From positions 1 through 53,313 of the forward strand of contig NZ_AHAM01000189.1 of the NCBI RefSeq assembly GCF_000236565.1: 53,313 bases of DNA, in the 5' to 3' direction. Below are positions 45,268 through 53,313 of the stretch, one piece after another. Source of the stretch: Mesorhizobium alhagi CCNWXJ12-2. Lineage in GTDB: Bacteria > Pseudomonadota > Alphaproteobacteria > Rhizobiales > Rhizobiaceae. Each line of letters starts with the position of its first letter. Within the stretch, counting starts at the first letter, position 1. Below the pieces are notes generated by a model. The model saw nothing but the letters and a program-made list of their open reading frames with translations. It was not told the origin of the DNA and searched no databases. The position numbers and the translations under genes were made by a program.

Positions 45268-46203
45268 ATGAGTTACCGTCTCCCGCCGCTGAACGCGCTG
45301 AAGGCGTTCGAGGCCGCGGCGCGCCTCGGGAGCTTCAGCCGGGCCGCGGACGAACTCTGCGTGACGCAGGGAGCCATCAGTCGCCACATCAAGATCCTGG
45401 AGGAGAGTCTCGAGACCAAGCTGTTTCGTCGTGTTCACCGGCAAGTCCACCTGACCGAGGAAGGACTGGCCTATAGCCGAAGTGTGCGCGAGGCCTTTGC
45501 GATCATCGAGACGGAGACTGCCAACCTGAATCCTCACTATGCCGACCGGATCATCCGTATCAAAGCACTGCCGACCTTCGCGATGCGGTGGCTCATCCCC
45601 CGGCTGTCGGACTTCACCAGGCAGTACCCCGAGTACGAGGTGTCGATCCAGACCAGCCACAAGTTCGCGGACTTCGAATACGACGACCTGGACGGTTCGA
45701 TCGAGTTTGGTACGGGGAACTGGAAAGACGTGGCCTCCGATCTCCTTTTCCCGACCATGCTGACGCCCGTGTGCAGTCCCCGGCTCGCCGACGGGGCCGG
45801 GCCGCCGCAGAGTCTGGAGCAGTTGCCGCGGTATGTGCTGTTGCATTCGAAGCAGCGGCCGGACCTGTGGAACCAGTGGCTTACGAGTGTCGGCGCGACG
45901 AACGTGCCCACAAAGGACGTCGCCCGTCTCGAGGATTCCGGACTCGTCTACCAAGCTGCGATCGATGGCCTGGGTCTGGCGATCGCCGAATTCGGATATG
46001 TGAAGGAAGACATCAGACTGGGCCGCTTGGTGAAGCCCTTCGACTACATCCTCGTCGGCAACCAAGGCTACTACTTCGTGTGCCTGCCACGGAAGCTGCG
46101 ACTCAAGAAGGTCGCGGCCTTCCGCAAATGGATCATGTCGAGGGCGGAGGAAACGCGCTCGCTTGCCTCAGAAACTTCGGTTGCGATCGTCGAGGGCGCG
46201 TGA
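45268..46203 (+). CDS. LysR-family regulator, GcvA-like
   Basis: A 311-residue LysR protein. The N-terminal helix-turn-helix LPPLNALKAFEAAARLGSFS, then AADELCVTQGAISRHIKILE, is the GcvA/AmpR-type opening, followed by the substrate-binding domain (IKALPTFAMRWLIPRL, DGLGLAIAEFGYV). GGGAGGAAG lies just before ATG 45268; the frame extends to 45106 without support. Convergent with the hydratase gene. Its targets are unknown, the neighbours being candidates. Confidence 0.9.
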   Translation: MSYRLPPLNALKAFEAAARLGSFSRAADELCVTQGAISRHIKILEESLETKLFRRVHRQVHLTEEGLAYSRSVREAFAIIETETANLNPHYADRIIRIKALPTFAMRWLIPRLSDFTRQYPEYEVSIQTSHKFADFEYDDLDGSIEFGTGNWKDVASDLLFPTMLTPVCSPRLADGAGPPQSLEQLPRYVLLHSKQRPDLWNQWLTSVGATNVPTKDVARLEDSGLVYQAAIDGLGLAIAEFGYVKEDIRLGRLVKPFDYILVGNQGYYFVCLPRKLRLKKVAAFRKWIMSRAEETRSLASETSVAIVEGA

Positions 46204-46276
46204 GCCCTCGATCCTTGCAGGCATGGACGAAGTCTGCCCAGGGCCAGGCAGGAGGCATATGCAGGTCCGGGTGCGC

Positions 46277-47062
46277 CTAGCGCCAGGACATTGTCACGGA
46301 ACCCAGCGTGTCAAATGTTGCGCGGAACACATCGCCGGGTGCGACGTCCGAGGGGCGGCACGGCGCGCCCGTGAGTACCACTTCCCCTGCCTCGATTCTT
46401 GCGCCCTGTTCTGCCAGTTTGTCGGCAAGCCAGCAGACGGCGCTGGCCGGATTGCCCATGATCTCCGACATGTGCGGCGTGGCGATGATCTCTCCATTGC
46501 GCTCGAACTTCACTGAAATCGATCCAAGGTCCGCATCCCGGATCGGAAGCCGTCCGCGACCGAGCACGAACCGGGCCGCCGATCCATTGTCGCAGATGGC
46601 GTCGATCCCGCGCACACGCCAGTCCTGGATCCGGCAGTCGACGATCTCGAAAGCCGGAACCGCGTAGTCGACCGCCGCGATGACGTCTTCGATTGAGGCG
46701 TTCGGTCCCGCCAGGGGATGGGCAAGGACGAAGGCCAGTTCCGGCTCGATCTTCGGATCGATGAGTTCGGATCGATCGCCGATCCCGCCATCCTCGATGC
46801 GCATCTGATCGAACAGGTGGCCGTAGTCCGGCTCGCTGAGACCCACCATCTTCTGGACGGCCTGACTCGTGAGCCCGATCTTGTAGCCGCACATGCGGTG
46901 CCCGATGCCGGCACGTAGGCGGGCTACGTTTGCTTGTACCTCATAGGCCTGATCGACACTCAGTTGCGGGTGCGACAGGCTGATCGGCGGGATCGGCGTC
47001 AGGCTCGTCTCGGCATTCCACAGGCTTCTCCCCAGGGACGTGATCTCGTCATCGCGCGTCAT
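46277..47062 (-). CDS. 2-keto-4-pentenoate hydratase-like protein (FAH superfamily)
   Basis: A 261-residue protein of the MhpD/HpaH/DmpE group: GYKIGLTSQAVQKMVGLSEPDYGHL (substrate loop), KIEPELAFVLAHPL with the metal-binding Glu pair, and VLTGAPCRPSDVAPGDVF near the end. Members hydrate 2-hydroxydienoates or decarboxylate 4-oxalocrotonate in aromatic meta-cleavage pathways. No meta-cleavage dioxygenase or aldolase is visible nearby. ATG 47062 has GGAGG upstream, whereas the longer frame to 47179 runs into AT-rich non-coding DNA. Confidence 0.87.
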   Translation of the reverse strand: MTRDDEITSLGRSLWNAETSLTPIPPISLSHPQLSVDQAYEVQANVARLRAGIGHRMCGYKIGLTSQAVQKMVGLSEPDYGHLFDQMRIEDGGIGDRSELIDPKIEPELAFVLAHPLAGPNASIEDVIAAVDYAVPAFEIVDCRIQDWRVRGIDAICDNGSAARFVLGRGRLPIRDADLGSISVKFERNGEIIATPHMSEIMGNPASAVCWLADKLAEQGARIEAGEVVLTGAPCRPSDVAPGDVFRATFDTLGSVTMSWR

Positions 47063-47441
47063 GCCCAATCCTCCACTGATTTTTTCGGTTTTATGCACCG
47101 CCAGATACGAGCAGTCAACAGCAATTTCATACAATAAAATGCAGGAATATAGTTTAAAATGATAGATGTATCTAGTCAATCGCTACTTCTGTTCCATATA
47201 AGACCATTTTATAGGTACTTATCTGTATCAGTAGGATGTCATCAGGTATCAATACCCGCTTTCTCGCGCGAGTCACGCCAATGTTATGATTTTTTACTCA
47301 TCTAGACGGACTAGCTCAAGTTGACGGCACTGGGGATCACGGCCGTCACTGATGTTGCGGTGACAACTCCTCGTCAGTCTCTGCGCCGCAGTCCGATCGG
47401 GGCGGCATGGGCACTATCGAGACGTAATATGGAGAGGGACA
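47063..47441. promoter_or_regulatory. AT-rich divergent control region
   Basis: 379 bases between the divergent hydratase and SDR genes. About 47080-47230 is much richer in A and T than the rest of the window, with runs such as ATATAGTTTAAAATG. GGTAT-CA-ATACC (47245-47256) is a small perfect palindrome. No gene is visible. It probably carries back-to-back promoters and one or more regulator sites. Confidence 0.5.
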
Positions 47442-48221
47442 TTGGATCTGGGACTTGAAGGTAAGACCGCCATTGTGTGCGCCTCGAGCCGGGGGCTTGG
47501 AAAGGCCTGCGCTTCGGCGCTTGCGCGCGAAGGCGTACGGATCGTCGTAAACGGGACGGACAAAGCCCGCACCGAGCAGACCGCTGCAGAAATCGGGACG
47601 TTCGCAGCCGAAAGGCCGCTGGCTGTGGCGGCGGACATCACCACCCCCGAAGGAAGGCACGCGCTTCTGGCAGCCTGCCCGAAACCTGACATTCTGGTCA
47701 ACAACGCGGGAGGCCCGCCTATGGGGAACTTCCGGCAGTGGACGAGAAGCGACTGGATTAAGGCGCTCGACCTCAATCTGCTTGGCGCGGTGGAAATGAT
47801 CAGGGCGATATTGGACGGAATGGTCGAGCGGCGTTTCGGCCGCATCGTCAATATCACGTCCGTTGCGGTCAAAGCGCCGATCCCCGATCTCGATCTGTCG
47901 AACGCCTCCCGCAGCGCCCTCACCGGGTTCGTCGGCGGACTGGCGCGTCAGGTCTCCAGGTACAACGTGACCATGAACAATATCCTGCCGGGAAGCTTCG
48001 ATACCGATCGGCTGGCTTCCGCAGCGTCTCGCCAGGCAAGCGCAAACGCGGTCGCTCTCGAGGACCAATTGCGCGCCATGGGAGAGCGGGAGGTCTCGGG
48101 ACGGTTCGGATCGCCGGAAGAACTGGGCAGCCTCTGCGCGTTCCTGTGCGCGAGCGGCTCGGGATATCTGACCCGACAGAACATCCTGATCGACGGCGGA
48201 ACATATCCAGGCATCGTCTGA
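47442..48221 (+). CDS. Atypical SDR-family protein (active-site Tyr/Lys replaced)
   Basis: A 259-residue SDR fold: cofactor motif ASSRGLGKA (14-22), VNNAG (86-90), catalytic-type Ser140 in NITS, and the C-terminal RQNILIDGGTYPG. At the position of the usual Tyr-x-x-x-Lys the sequence is Ser153-Asn-Ala-Ser-Arg157. Such SNAxR variants form a recognised divergent SDR group whose chemistry is unclear. The start is a TTG at 47442 with GGAGAGGG five bases upstream. Confidence 0.83.
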   Translation: MDLGLEGKTAIVCASSRGLGKACASALAREGVRIVVNGTDKARTEQTAAEIGTFAAERPLAVAADITTPEGRHALLAACPKPDILVNNAGGPPMGNFRQWTRSDWIKALDLNLLGAVEMIRAILDGMVERRFGRIVNITSVAVKAPIPDLDLSNASRSALTGFVGGLARQVSRYNVTMNNILPGSFDTDRLASAASRQASANAVALEDQLRAMGEREVSGRFGSPEELGSLCAFLCASGSGYLTRQNILIDGGTYPGIV

Positions 48222-48289
48222 TCGGCTCGGCCCAGTGGCACGATCATGAAACGGATCAAGGCTCCGTGCCTGATCCGGAACATCTGTTC

Positions 48290-48308
48290 GTATTAGTTTT
48301 CCTAATAC
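48290..48308. promoter_or_regulatory. Perfect palindrome upstream of the AraC-type gene
   Basis: GTATTAG (48290-48296), TTTTC, CTAATAC (48302-48308). The core AGTTTTCCTAAT also occurs at 35291-35302 upstream of the AbrB gene. It lies between the SDR stop (48221) and the AraC gene start (48384). Candidate site for a LysR or other dimeric regulator. Confidence 0.45.
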
Positions 48309-48383
48309 AAGGATCAGGCATTTTGCATTGAGGAGCCCTCCCGAAAATGGTTCGCTGAAAGAAAAAACTGGGAGAAAATCAAA

Positions 48384-48806
48384 ATGCCTGTATCGAGAGC
48401 TGGCGTTGAAGCCCGCTGCGCTGCAATATCAGAATACAGAAAAGCAATTTCTCCTTGGTGTTATGACCACGTACCACGTGACAATTTCTTAGGTATATGC
48501 GTTATTGACGATTGCATCGATTACATCGAGAGAAATCTCAGGAAGAAAATTACTCTCGACGATCTTGCAAATTTCTGCGGTCGCAACAAATTCCAGGTCA
48601 TACGGACGTTCCGCAAATCACTGGGAACCACACCTCACGCCTTTATCCTCGGAGTCCGCGTATCGCGAGCCGCGGAACTCCTGAGGCAGGGAGAACCGGC
48701 AGCGGAAGTGGCATGCGAGGTCGGCTTCGTCGATCAAAGCCACCTCATCCGGTATTTCAAACGCCATGTGGGAACGACTCCCAGGCGGTTCGTCTACCAA
48801 GCCTAG
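48384..48806 (+). CDS. Short AraC-family regulator (DNA-binding domain)
   Basis: A 140-residue protein almost wholly made of the AraC double helix-turn-helix: IDYIERNLRKKITLDDLANF, then NKFQVIRTFRKSLGTTPHAFIL, ending AAEVACEVGFVDQSHLIRYFKRHVGTTPRRFV. There is no separate ligand-binding domain, only about 40 N-terminal residues. GGGAG lies 11 bases upstream of the ATG. The first half of the gene is clearly richer in A and T than its neighbours, suggesting a separate origin. It could regulate the ferredoxin oxidoreductase downstream. Confidence 0.85.
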   Translation: MPVSRAGVEARCAAISEYRKAISPWCYDHVPRDNFLGICVIDDCIDYIERNLRKKITLDDLANFCGRNKFQVIRTFRKSLGTTPHAFILGVRVSRAAELLRQGEPAAEVACEVGFVDQSHLIRYFKRHVGTTPRRFVYQA

Positions 48807-48873
48807 CCTAGCGGGTGGTATTCGTCGTTGGGTGTGAACCGCGCCGGGTCCGCTGGAGGACGTTTCCTCCGAG

Positions 48874-48963
48874 TCATGGCGCCAGCTTCTGCACGGCGTA
48901 CTTGGCATAGAAGCGTTCCTCGGCTTCGGCCGGCGGGATATTCCGATACGCGTCGGTCGAACA
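48874..48963 (-). pseudogene. IS3-family transposase C-terminal remnant
   Basis: On the minus strand: NIPPAEAEERFYAKYAVQKLAP followed by TGA at 48874-48876, with STDAYR before it. NIPPAEAEERFYA is typical of the last 20-25 residues of IS3-family OrfB integrases (GNIPPAEAEENFYA...). Nothing of the rest of the element is visible. The remaining parts of the 48807-49109 gap show no gene. Confidence 0.55.
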
Positions 48964-49109
48964 TTCTGCAAGTTCGTCCAATTTGGGTGGCTCATGTTAC
49001 CGTATCATTGGTGGATTCGCCGGCACTGTTCACACAGGCCGAGGCGGGCGTCCTGCCGCCCGCAATCGTCGTCGAGAACCGTGCAGGAATGCGGTTCCTG
49101 GAATGAGCG

Positions 49110-52100
49110 ATGTTACCTGACCAAGTCTCCCTCGACGACAAATATGCCCTCGAGAATGGAATGGCATATATGTCGGGCGTACAGGCCCTTGTGCGGCTGC
49201 CAATGCTGCAGAAGGCAAGGGACGAGGCCAATGGCCTGAATACCGGGGGGTTCATTTCCGGCTACCGCGGCTCGCCTCTCGGCGGATATGATTATGCGAT
49301 CTGGGGTGCGCAGAAGTGGCTCAAGGCCAAGGGCATCCATTTCGAGCCCGGCCTAAACGAGGATCTCGCTGCCACGTCCATCTGGGGAAGCCAGCAGCTC
49401 AACCTCTTCGACGGTGCTCTGGTCGACGGTGTATTCGGCATCTGGTACGGCAAGGGGCCCGGCGCCGACCGCTGCGGTGACGTCTTCAAGCATGCAAATG
49501 GAGCCGGCACGTCGCGCAATGGCGGCGTGCTCGCGATCGTGGGAGACGATCATGGATCGCATTCGTCCACGATGCCTCACCAGAGCGAACAGATCTTCGT
49601 CGCGGCGATGATGCCCGTGATCGCGCCGGCGACGCTGCAGGATTATCTGGACTTCGGAGTGGGGGGCTTTGCGCTGTCTCGTTATTCCGGCTGCTGGGTC
49701 GGCATGAAGGCCGTGGCGCAGACGATCGAAACGGCGGGGACGGTTGAAATTGATCCGATGCGGCCGGACATCGTGGTTCCCGCCGATTTCGATGTGCCGG
49801 CCGAAGGCCTGAACATTCGTCTCGTGGACCCGCCACTGGAGCAGGAGAGGCGATTGCATGGCCCGCGCATGGCCGCCGTCCAGGCATTCGCGCGCGCCAA
49901 CCGCTTTGACCGGCTCGTGTGGAACCCGTCCGGCGCGAAGGTCGGAATTGCTGCGGCCGGGAAGGCGTATCTGGACCTAAAGGAGGCGCTCGACGAGCTC
50001 GGCATCGACGAAGCTGCGGCGGAAAGGCTCGGCATCCGCCTGTACAAGATCGGTCTGGTCTGGCCGCTTGAGATCGCTGGCATGAAGGCGTTCGCCGAAG
50101 GCCTCGACGAGATCATGGTGGTCGAGGAGAAGCGCGGGCTCATCGAGGACCAGATTGCCAAGATCCTCTACAACGATCCGAAGCGTCCAAGGATCGTTGG
50201 CAAGCAGGATCTTGCGGGCGAGGTGCTCTTTCCCAGCGAGGGCGAGATAAACCCCACGCTGGTCGGCCGCCGCGTGGGCGCCTTTCTTTCCTCCGTGCTG
50301 GACCGCGACACCGTCATCGAACAGAATCTCGCACGCCTGGAGCAAATCGATCTTGCCGCACGCAACCTGTCGCCCGTCCTGGTCCGTCCACCGTTCTTCT
50401 GTTCGGGCTGCCCGCACAACACCTCGACGGTGCTGCCCGAAGGCAGTCGCGGGATGGCCGGCATCGGCTGTCATGGAATGATCGCGTTCATGCCTGAACG
50501 GCGAACGCATCTGTGGAGCCACATGGGTGGGGAGGGATTGGCCTGGGTGGGGCAATCCCCGTTCACTTCTCAAAAGCATGTATTCCAGAACCTGGGCGAT
50601 GGAACGTACTCCCACAGCGGTCTGCTGGCGATCCGAGCGGCCGCCGCGAGCAAGGTGAACATCACCTACAAGATCCTGTACAACGATGCCGTTGCGATGA
50701 CCGGCGGCCAGTCGGTGGAAGGGGGGCTTACGGTGCCCCAGGTGTGCGAACAGGTCCTGGCTGAGGGTGCGAGGCGCGTGGTTATCGTCACCGATGAGCC
50801 GGACAAGTACTCGTCGGGATCAATTCGGATTCCTTTGGGCATCGCTGTGCACCACCGGGACGATCTCGACGCGGTCCAGCGCGACCTGCGCGAAGTGGAA
50901 GGTCTGACGATCCTCGTTTACGATCAGACCTGCGCGGCCGAGAAGCGGCGGCGCCGCAAGCGCGGCAAGTTTCCCGATCCGGACCGCCGAATTTACATCA
51001 ATCAGGCGGTCTGCGAGAACTGCGGCGACTGCACGATCAAATCGAACTGCATCTCGGTACAGCCGGTCGAGACCGATCTTGGAAGAAAGCGCAGGATCGA
51101 CCAGTCCTCCTGCAACAAGGACTTTTCCTGCGTGAAGGGTTTCTGCCCGAGTTTTGTCAGCGTGTCCGGCGCTCGCGTCAGGAAAGCGAGCCCGGTTGCG
51201 CGGATCAGCGCTACTGACGATCTGCCGATGCCCGTGGTAGCCACGATCGACGGGACCTTGAGCATCCTGGTCACCGGTGTCGGCGGCACCGGGGTGATCA
51301 CCGTCGGAGCGTTGCTCGGCATGGCGGCTCGCCTGGAGGGATTGCATTGCACCGTCCTCGATTCGACCGGAATGGCGCAGAAGAACGGAGCCGTGATGAG
51401 CCACGTGCGGATCGGCGGCAAGCCGGCGTCGGTCGCTTCGCGCATACCCGCCGGAAAAGCCGACGTGGTGATCGCCTGCGACACAGTCGTCGCAACGGGA
51501 CCCGCGGCGCTGGCGACCATCCGGTCCGGCGCGACCCGCGTCATCGCCAACGAGAAGGTCGTGCCGACAGCCGCGTTCATGCAGAACCGCGATTTCGATT
51601 TCGAGGAGGCGACGCTGCGCAAGCGTCTGGCGGACGCGGCGGGACGAGATATGATCGATTTCGTCCCGGCTCATTCGATCGCAACGGCGCTGCTCGGCGA
51701 CGCGATCGCCACGAACACGTTCATGCTCGGATTTGCGTTTCAGAAGGGATTGCTGCCGCTCGGCTTTGAGGCCCTCACCCGGGCCATCGAACTCAACGGC
51801 GTCGCCGTCGAAACCAACAAGCAGGCATTCGAGTGGGGCCGGCGCGCGGCGCGGAATCTTGATGCCGTCGTGGAAACCGCCTCGCTGAAGGACGCGGGCC
51901 GTGCGCCGGAGACTCTCGAAGAGATCATCGACCACAGGGCGCGGCTTCTGACGGCCTATCAGGATGCTGCCTACGCGGCGCGATATCGCGATGTCGTCGA
52001 AAACGTACGCAGGGCCGAAGCCGGAGTGGCACCCGGCACGGCGGACCTGACCCTGACCGTCGCCGTCAACCTGGCCAAGCTCATGGCCTACAAGGACGAG

Positions 52101-52568
52101 TACGAGGTTGCGCGCCTCTACTCCGACGGCGAGTTCAGGAAACGCCTGAGTCAGGAGTTCGAAGGCGATTATCGCATCGCGCTCCACATGGCTCCGCCGT
52201 TCCTCACGAAGCGCAATGACGCGGGAGAGCCGGTGAAGCGAACATTCGGTCCTTGGATCATGCCCGCTCTCGGCGTTCTGGCGAGGCTGAAGTGGCTTCG
52301 CAATTCACGCCTCGATCCCTTCGGGCGGACACAGGAAAGACGGATGGAGCGGCAACTGATCGAAGACTACGAAGATAACCTGCGCGGGCTACTCGCGGGA
52401 TTGCGTCCGGACAATCATGCGGCAGCGGTGGAGATCGCGGCTATCCCCGACATGATCCGCGGCTTCGGCCACGTCAAGCTGCAGAGCATTTCGATCGCCC
52501 AGCGTCGCCATGGCGCCTTGATGGAGAAATTTTCCGCCGGTCGCGCCATGCCGGTCGCCGCCGAGTAG
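49110..52568 (+). CDS. Indolepyruvate ferredoxin oxidoreductase, fused alpha/beta type
   Basis: A 1152-residue fusion of IorA- and IorB-like parts. The N-terminal pyrimidine-type domain has GFISGYRGSPLGGYD and GPGADRCGD. The ThDP part has GCHGM, HMGGEGLAWVGQ and LGDGTYSHSG. The iron-sulfur cysteines include 635, 638, 641 and 647 (CENCGDC...C) and a following CNKDFSCVKGFC. The gamma-type domain has VTGVGGTGVITVGALLG (around 715). It decarboxylates aryl or branched 2-oxo acids to CoA esters, reducing ferredoxin. Fused forms of this length occur in aerobic proteobacteria. Substrate not determined. Confidence 0.92.
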   Translation: MLPDQVSLDDKYALENGMAYMSGVQALVRLPMLQKARDEANGLNTGGFISGYRGSPLGGYDYAIWGAQKWLKAKGIHFEPGLNEDLAATSIWGSQQLNLFDGALVDGVFGIWYGKGPGADRCGDVFKHANGAGTSRNGGVLAIVGDDHGSHSSTMPHQSEQIFVAAMMPVIAPATLQDYLDFGVGGFALSRYSGCWVGMKAVAQTIETAGTVEIDPMRPDIVVPADFDVPAEGLNIRLVDPPLEQERRLHGPRMAAVQAFARANRFDRLVWNPSGAKVGIAAAGKAYLDLKEALDELGIDEAAAERLGIRLYKIGLVWPLEIAGMKAFAEGLDEIMVVEEKRGLIEDQIAKILYNDPKRPRIVGKQDLAGEVLFPSEGEINPTLVGRRVGAFLSSVLDRDTVIEQNLARLEQIDLAARNLSPVLVRPPFFCSGCPHNTSTVLPEGSRGMAGIGCHGMIAFMPERRTHLWSHMGGEGLAWVGQSPFTSQKHVFQNLGDGTYSHSGLLAIRAAAASKVNITYKILYNDAVAMTGGQSVEGGLTVPQVCEQVLAEGARRVVIVTDEPDKYSSGSIRIPLGIAVHHRDDLDAVQRDLREVEGLTILVYDQTCAAEKRRRRKRGKFPDPDRRIYINQAVCENCGDCTIKSNCISVQPVETDLGRKRRIDQSSCNKDFSCVKGFCPSFVSVSGARVRKASPVARISATDDLPMPVVATIDGTLSILVTGVGGTGVITVGALLGMAARLEGLHCTVLDSTGMAQKNGAVMSHVRIGGKPASVASRIPAGKADVVIACDTVVATGPAALATIRSGATRVIANEKVVPTAAFMQNRDFDFEEATLRKRLADAAGRDMIDFVPAHSIATALLGDAIATNTFMLGFAFQKGLLPLGFEALTRAIELNGVAVETNKQAFEWGRRAARNLDAVVETASLKDAGRAPETLEEIIDHRARLLTAYQDAAYAARYRDVVENVRRAEAGVAPGTADLTLTVAVNLAKLMAYKDEYEVARLYSDGEFRKRLSQEFEGDYRIALHMAPPFLTKRNDAGEPVKRTFGPWIMPALGVLARLKWLRNSRLDPFGRTQERRMERQLIEDYEDNLRGLLAGLRPDNHAAAVEIAAIPDMIRGFGHVKLQSISIAQRRHGALMEKFSAGRAMPVAAE

Positions 52569-52709
52569 GACTGTACCTCCTTGCAGCAAGCCGTAAGGTA
52601 AGGCGACGACCCTGCACGTCAGCTTCATGCGCGCCGAGTTCGGTAACTATTTTATCGCGAGGCGCCGGTCGTACATCGTTGCCGCGCTTCGGTCGAAATG
52701 TGGTCGGAC

Positions 52710-53313
52710 CTATCGGAAACGCTGCTCCAGTGAAGACCATTCCTCTTCGCGTACGATTTCCCGGAAGAGCGCCCTCGCGCCTTCGAAGTCGGACAGCAGC
52801 ACGGGCGGCGAATCGTCCGTCGCGAAGCGCTGCAACTGCATCAAGGCGTCGTTCGTGGCCAGCATCGTCCTCAGCATGACGAAGTTCGGGTAAACCACTT
52901 GGGAGAACCCCATGGCGGCAAGTTCTGACGGCTTCAGCCAGGTTGGACGGTTCTCCAGCATGTCGACGATCTGGTACGAACCGCGGAACGTCTTTCCCAC
53001 GCGCTCGAGTTCCTCCACGGTGGATACACCGGGGATGAATACGCCGTCCGCTCCAGCCTTTAGATAGGCGTCGCAGCGCTTCAGCGAGCCTTCCAGTCCT
53101 TCGATCGCATACGCGTCGCAGCGAGCGATGACCATCAGATCCTTGTCCGATCGGGTCTCGACCGCAGCCCGGAGCTTCCTGATGATTTCGTCGTGCGGAG
53201 CTACGCGGCGGGCGTTGTTGTTACCGGACTGCTTGACCTCGCGTATCTGATCCTCGAGCACGACGGCGCCGACTCCCAGCTCATCATAGATGCGCACCAT
53301 CCTGACGACGCTC
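52710..53313 (-). CDS. Isocitrate lyase/PEP mutase-family protein (cut by window end)
   Basis: The C-terminal 200 residues of a TIM-barrel enzyme, whose N-terminus lies beyond 53313. GVGAVVLEDQ (metal-site Glu/Asp region), VIARCDAYAIEGLEGSLKRCDAYLKAGADGVFIPGV and AAMGFSQVVYPNFVMLRTML are typical of the methylisocitrate lyase/carboxyvinyl-carboxyphosphonate mutase group. The Lys-Lys-Cys loop that would separate lyases from mutases is not in view. Convergent with the ferredoxin oxidoreductase across 141 bases in which nothing else is seen. Confidence 0.85.
   Translation of the reverse strand, partial: SVVRMVRIYDELGVGAVVLEDQIREVKQSGNNNARRVAPHDEIIRKLRAAVETRSDKDLMVIARCDAYAIEGLEGSLKRCDAYLKAGADGVFIPGVSTVEELERVGKTFRGSYQIVDMLENRPTWLKPSELAAMGFSQVVYPNFVMLRTMLATNDALMQLQRFATDDSPPVLLSDFEGARALFREIVREEEWSSLEQRFR

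Noticed and set aside
1-53313. CRISPR arrays, rRNA, tRNA or riboswitches (a B12 riboswitch was specifically looked for ahead of the mutase operon)
   Set aside because: No regularly spaced repeats, no cloverleaf or rRNA-like sequence, and no recognisable B12-box was seen by eye. A covariance-model scan was not possible.

Overview
The window is GC-rich, compactly coded DNA most consistent with an alphaproteobacterium of the Hyphomicrobiales type (Mesorhizobium/Aminobacter-like). This rests on codon and GC style, dense catabolic operons with IclR, GntR, LysR, ArsR and AraC regulators, and remnants of IS families common in rhizobial accessory DNA. The species cannot be named from this sequence. 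No rRNA, tRNA or CRISPR array was seen, so this reads as accessory catabolic DNA (genomic island or large plasmid).

Layout. 1-3.8 kb is a nest of mobile elements: the end of an IS630 transposase, an IS701-family element whose left terminal repeat is split by a 1.9-kb group II intron with a frameshifted reverse transcriptase, and an IS256 remnant. 4.1-10.6 kb is an amine-uptake operon: polyamine-type ABC ATPase, binding protein, two permeases, a DAO-family flavoprotein oxidase and an IclR regulator. 10.8-17.1 kb continues with an aldehyde dehydrogenase, a trimethylamine-dehydrogenase-like flavoprotein, a class III aminotransferase, RidA and a beta-keto acid cleavage enzyme (BKACE). The same sequence motif lies before both the transporter and the aldehyde dehydrogenase, so these genes probably form one regulon. 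17.3-18.5 kb is glutaryl-CoA dehydrogenase. 18.5-20.1 kb holds a quinone reductase and an ArsR regulator transcribed divergently across a clear palindrome, followed by an IS6 scar.

20.3-27.3 kb is a B12-dependent acyl-CoA mutase operon: GntR regulator, small B12 subunit, PaaK-type CoA ligase, MeaB chaperone, large mutase subunit, a tandem-duplicated gamma-carbonic-anhydrase-like protein and a cobalamin adenosyltransferase. The large subunit has Ile91 and Asp118 at the two positions that distinguish 2-hydroxyisobutyryl-CoA mutase from methylmalonyl-CoA mutase. The operon is therefore read as 2-hydroxyisobutyrate activation and isomerisation to 3-hydroxybutyryl-CoA.

27.3-28.8 kb is a graveyard of fragments (scpB, serine recombinase, IS110, IS21). 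28.8-34.0 kb carries a ThDP-dependent enzyme, an orphan periplasmic binding protein and an orphan molybdenum hydroxylase large subunit. 34.1-43.3 kb on the minus strand is a beta-oxidation-like set: AbrB-type membrane protein, enoyl-CoA hydratase, thiolase, FadB-like bifunctional enzyme, two SDRs, a GntR regulator and an APH-like kinase, the last divergent from an ACAD10/11-like acyl-CoA dehydrogenase. 45.2-53.3 kb holds a LysR regulator, a 2-keto-4-pentenoate hydratase-like protein, an atypical SDR, a short AraC regulator, a fused indolepyruvate ferredoxin oxidoreductase and a truncated isocitrate lyase/PEP mutase-family gene.

The most unusual items are the duplicated gamma-CA-like protein, whose two halves have lost complementary metal ligands; the amine regulon with its altered TMADH-like enzyme; and the intron-split IS element.
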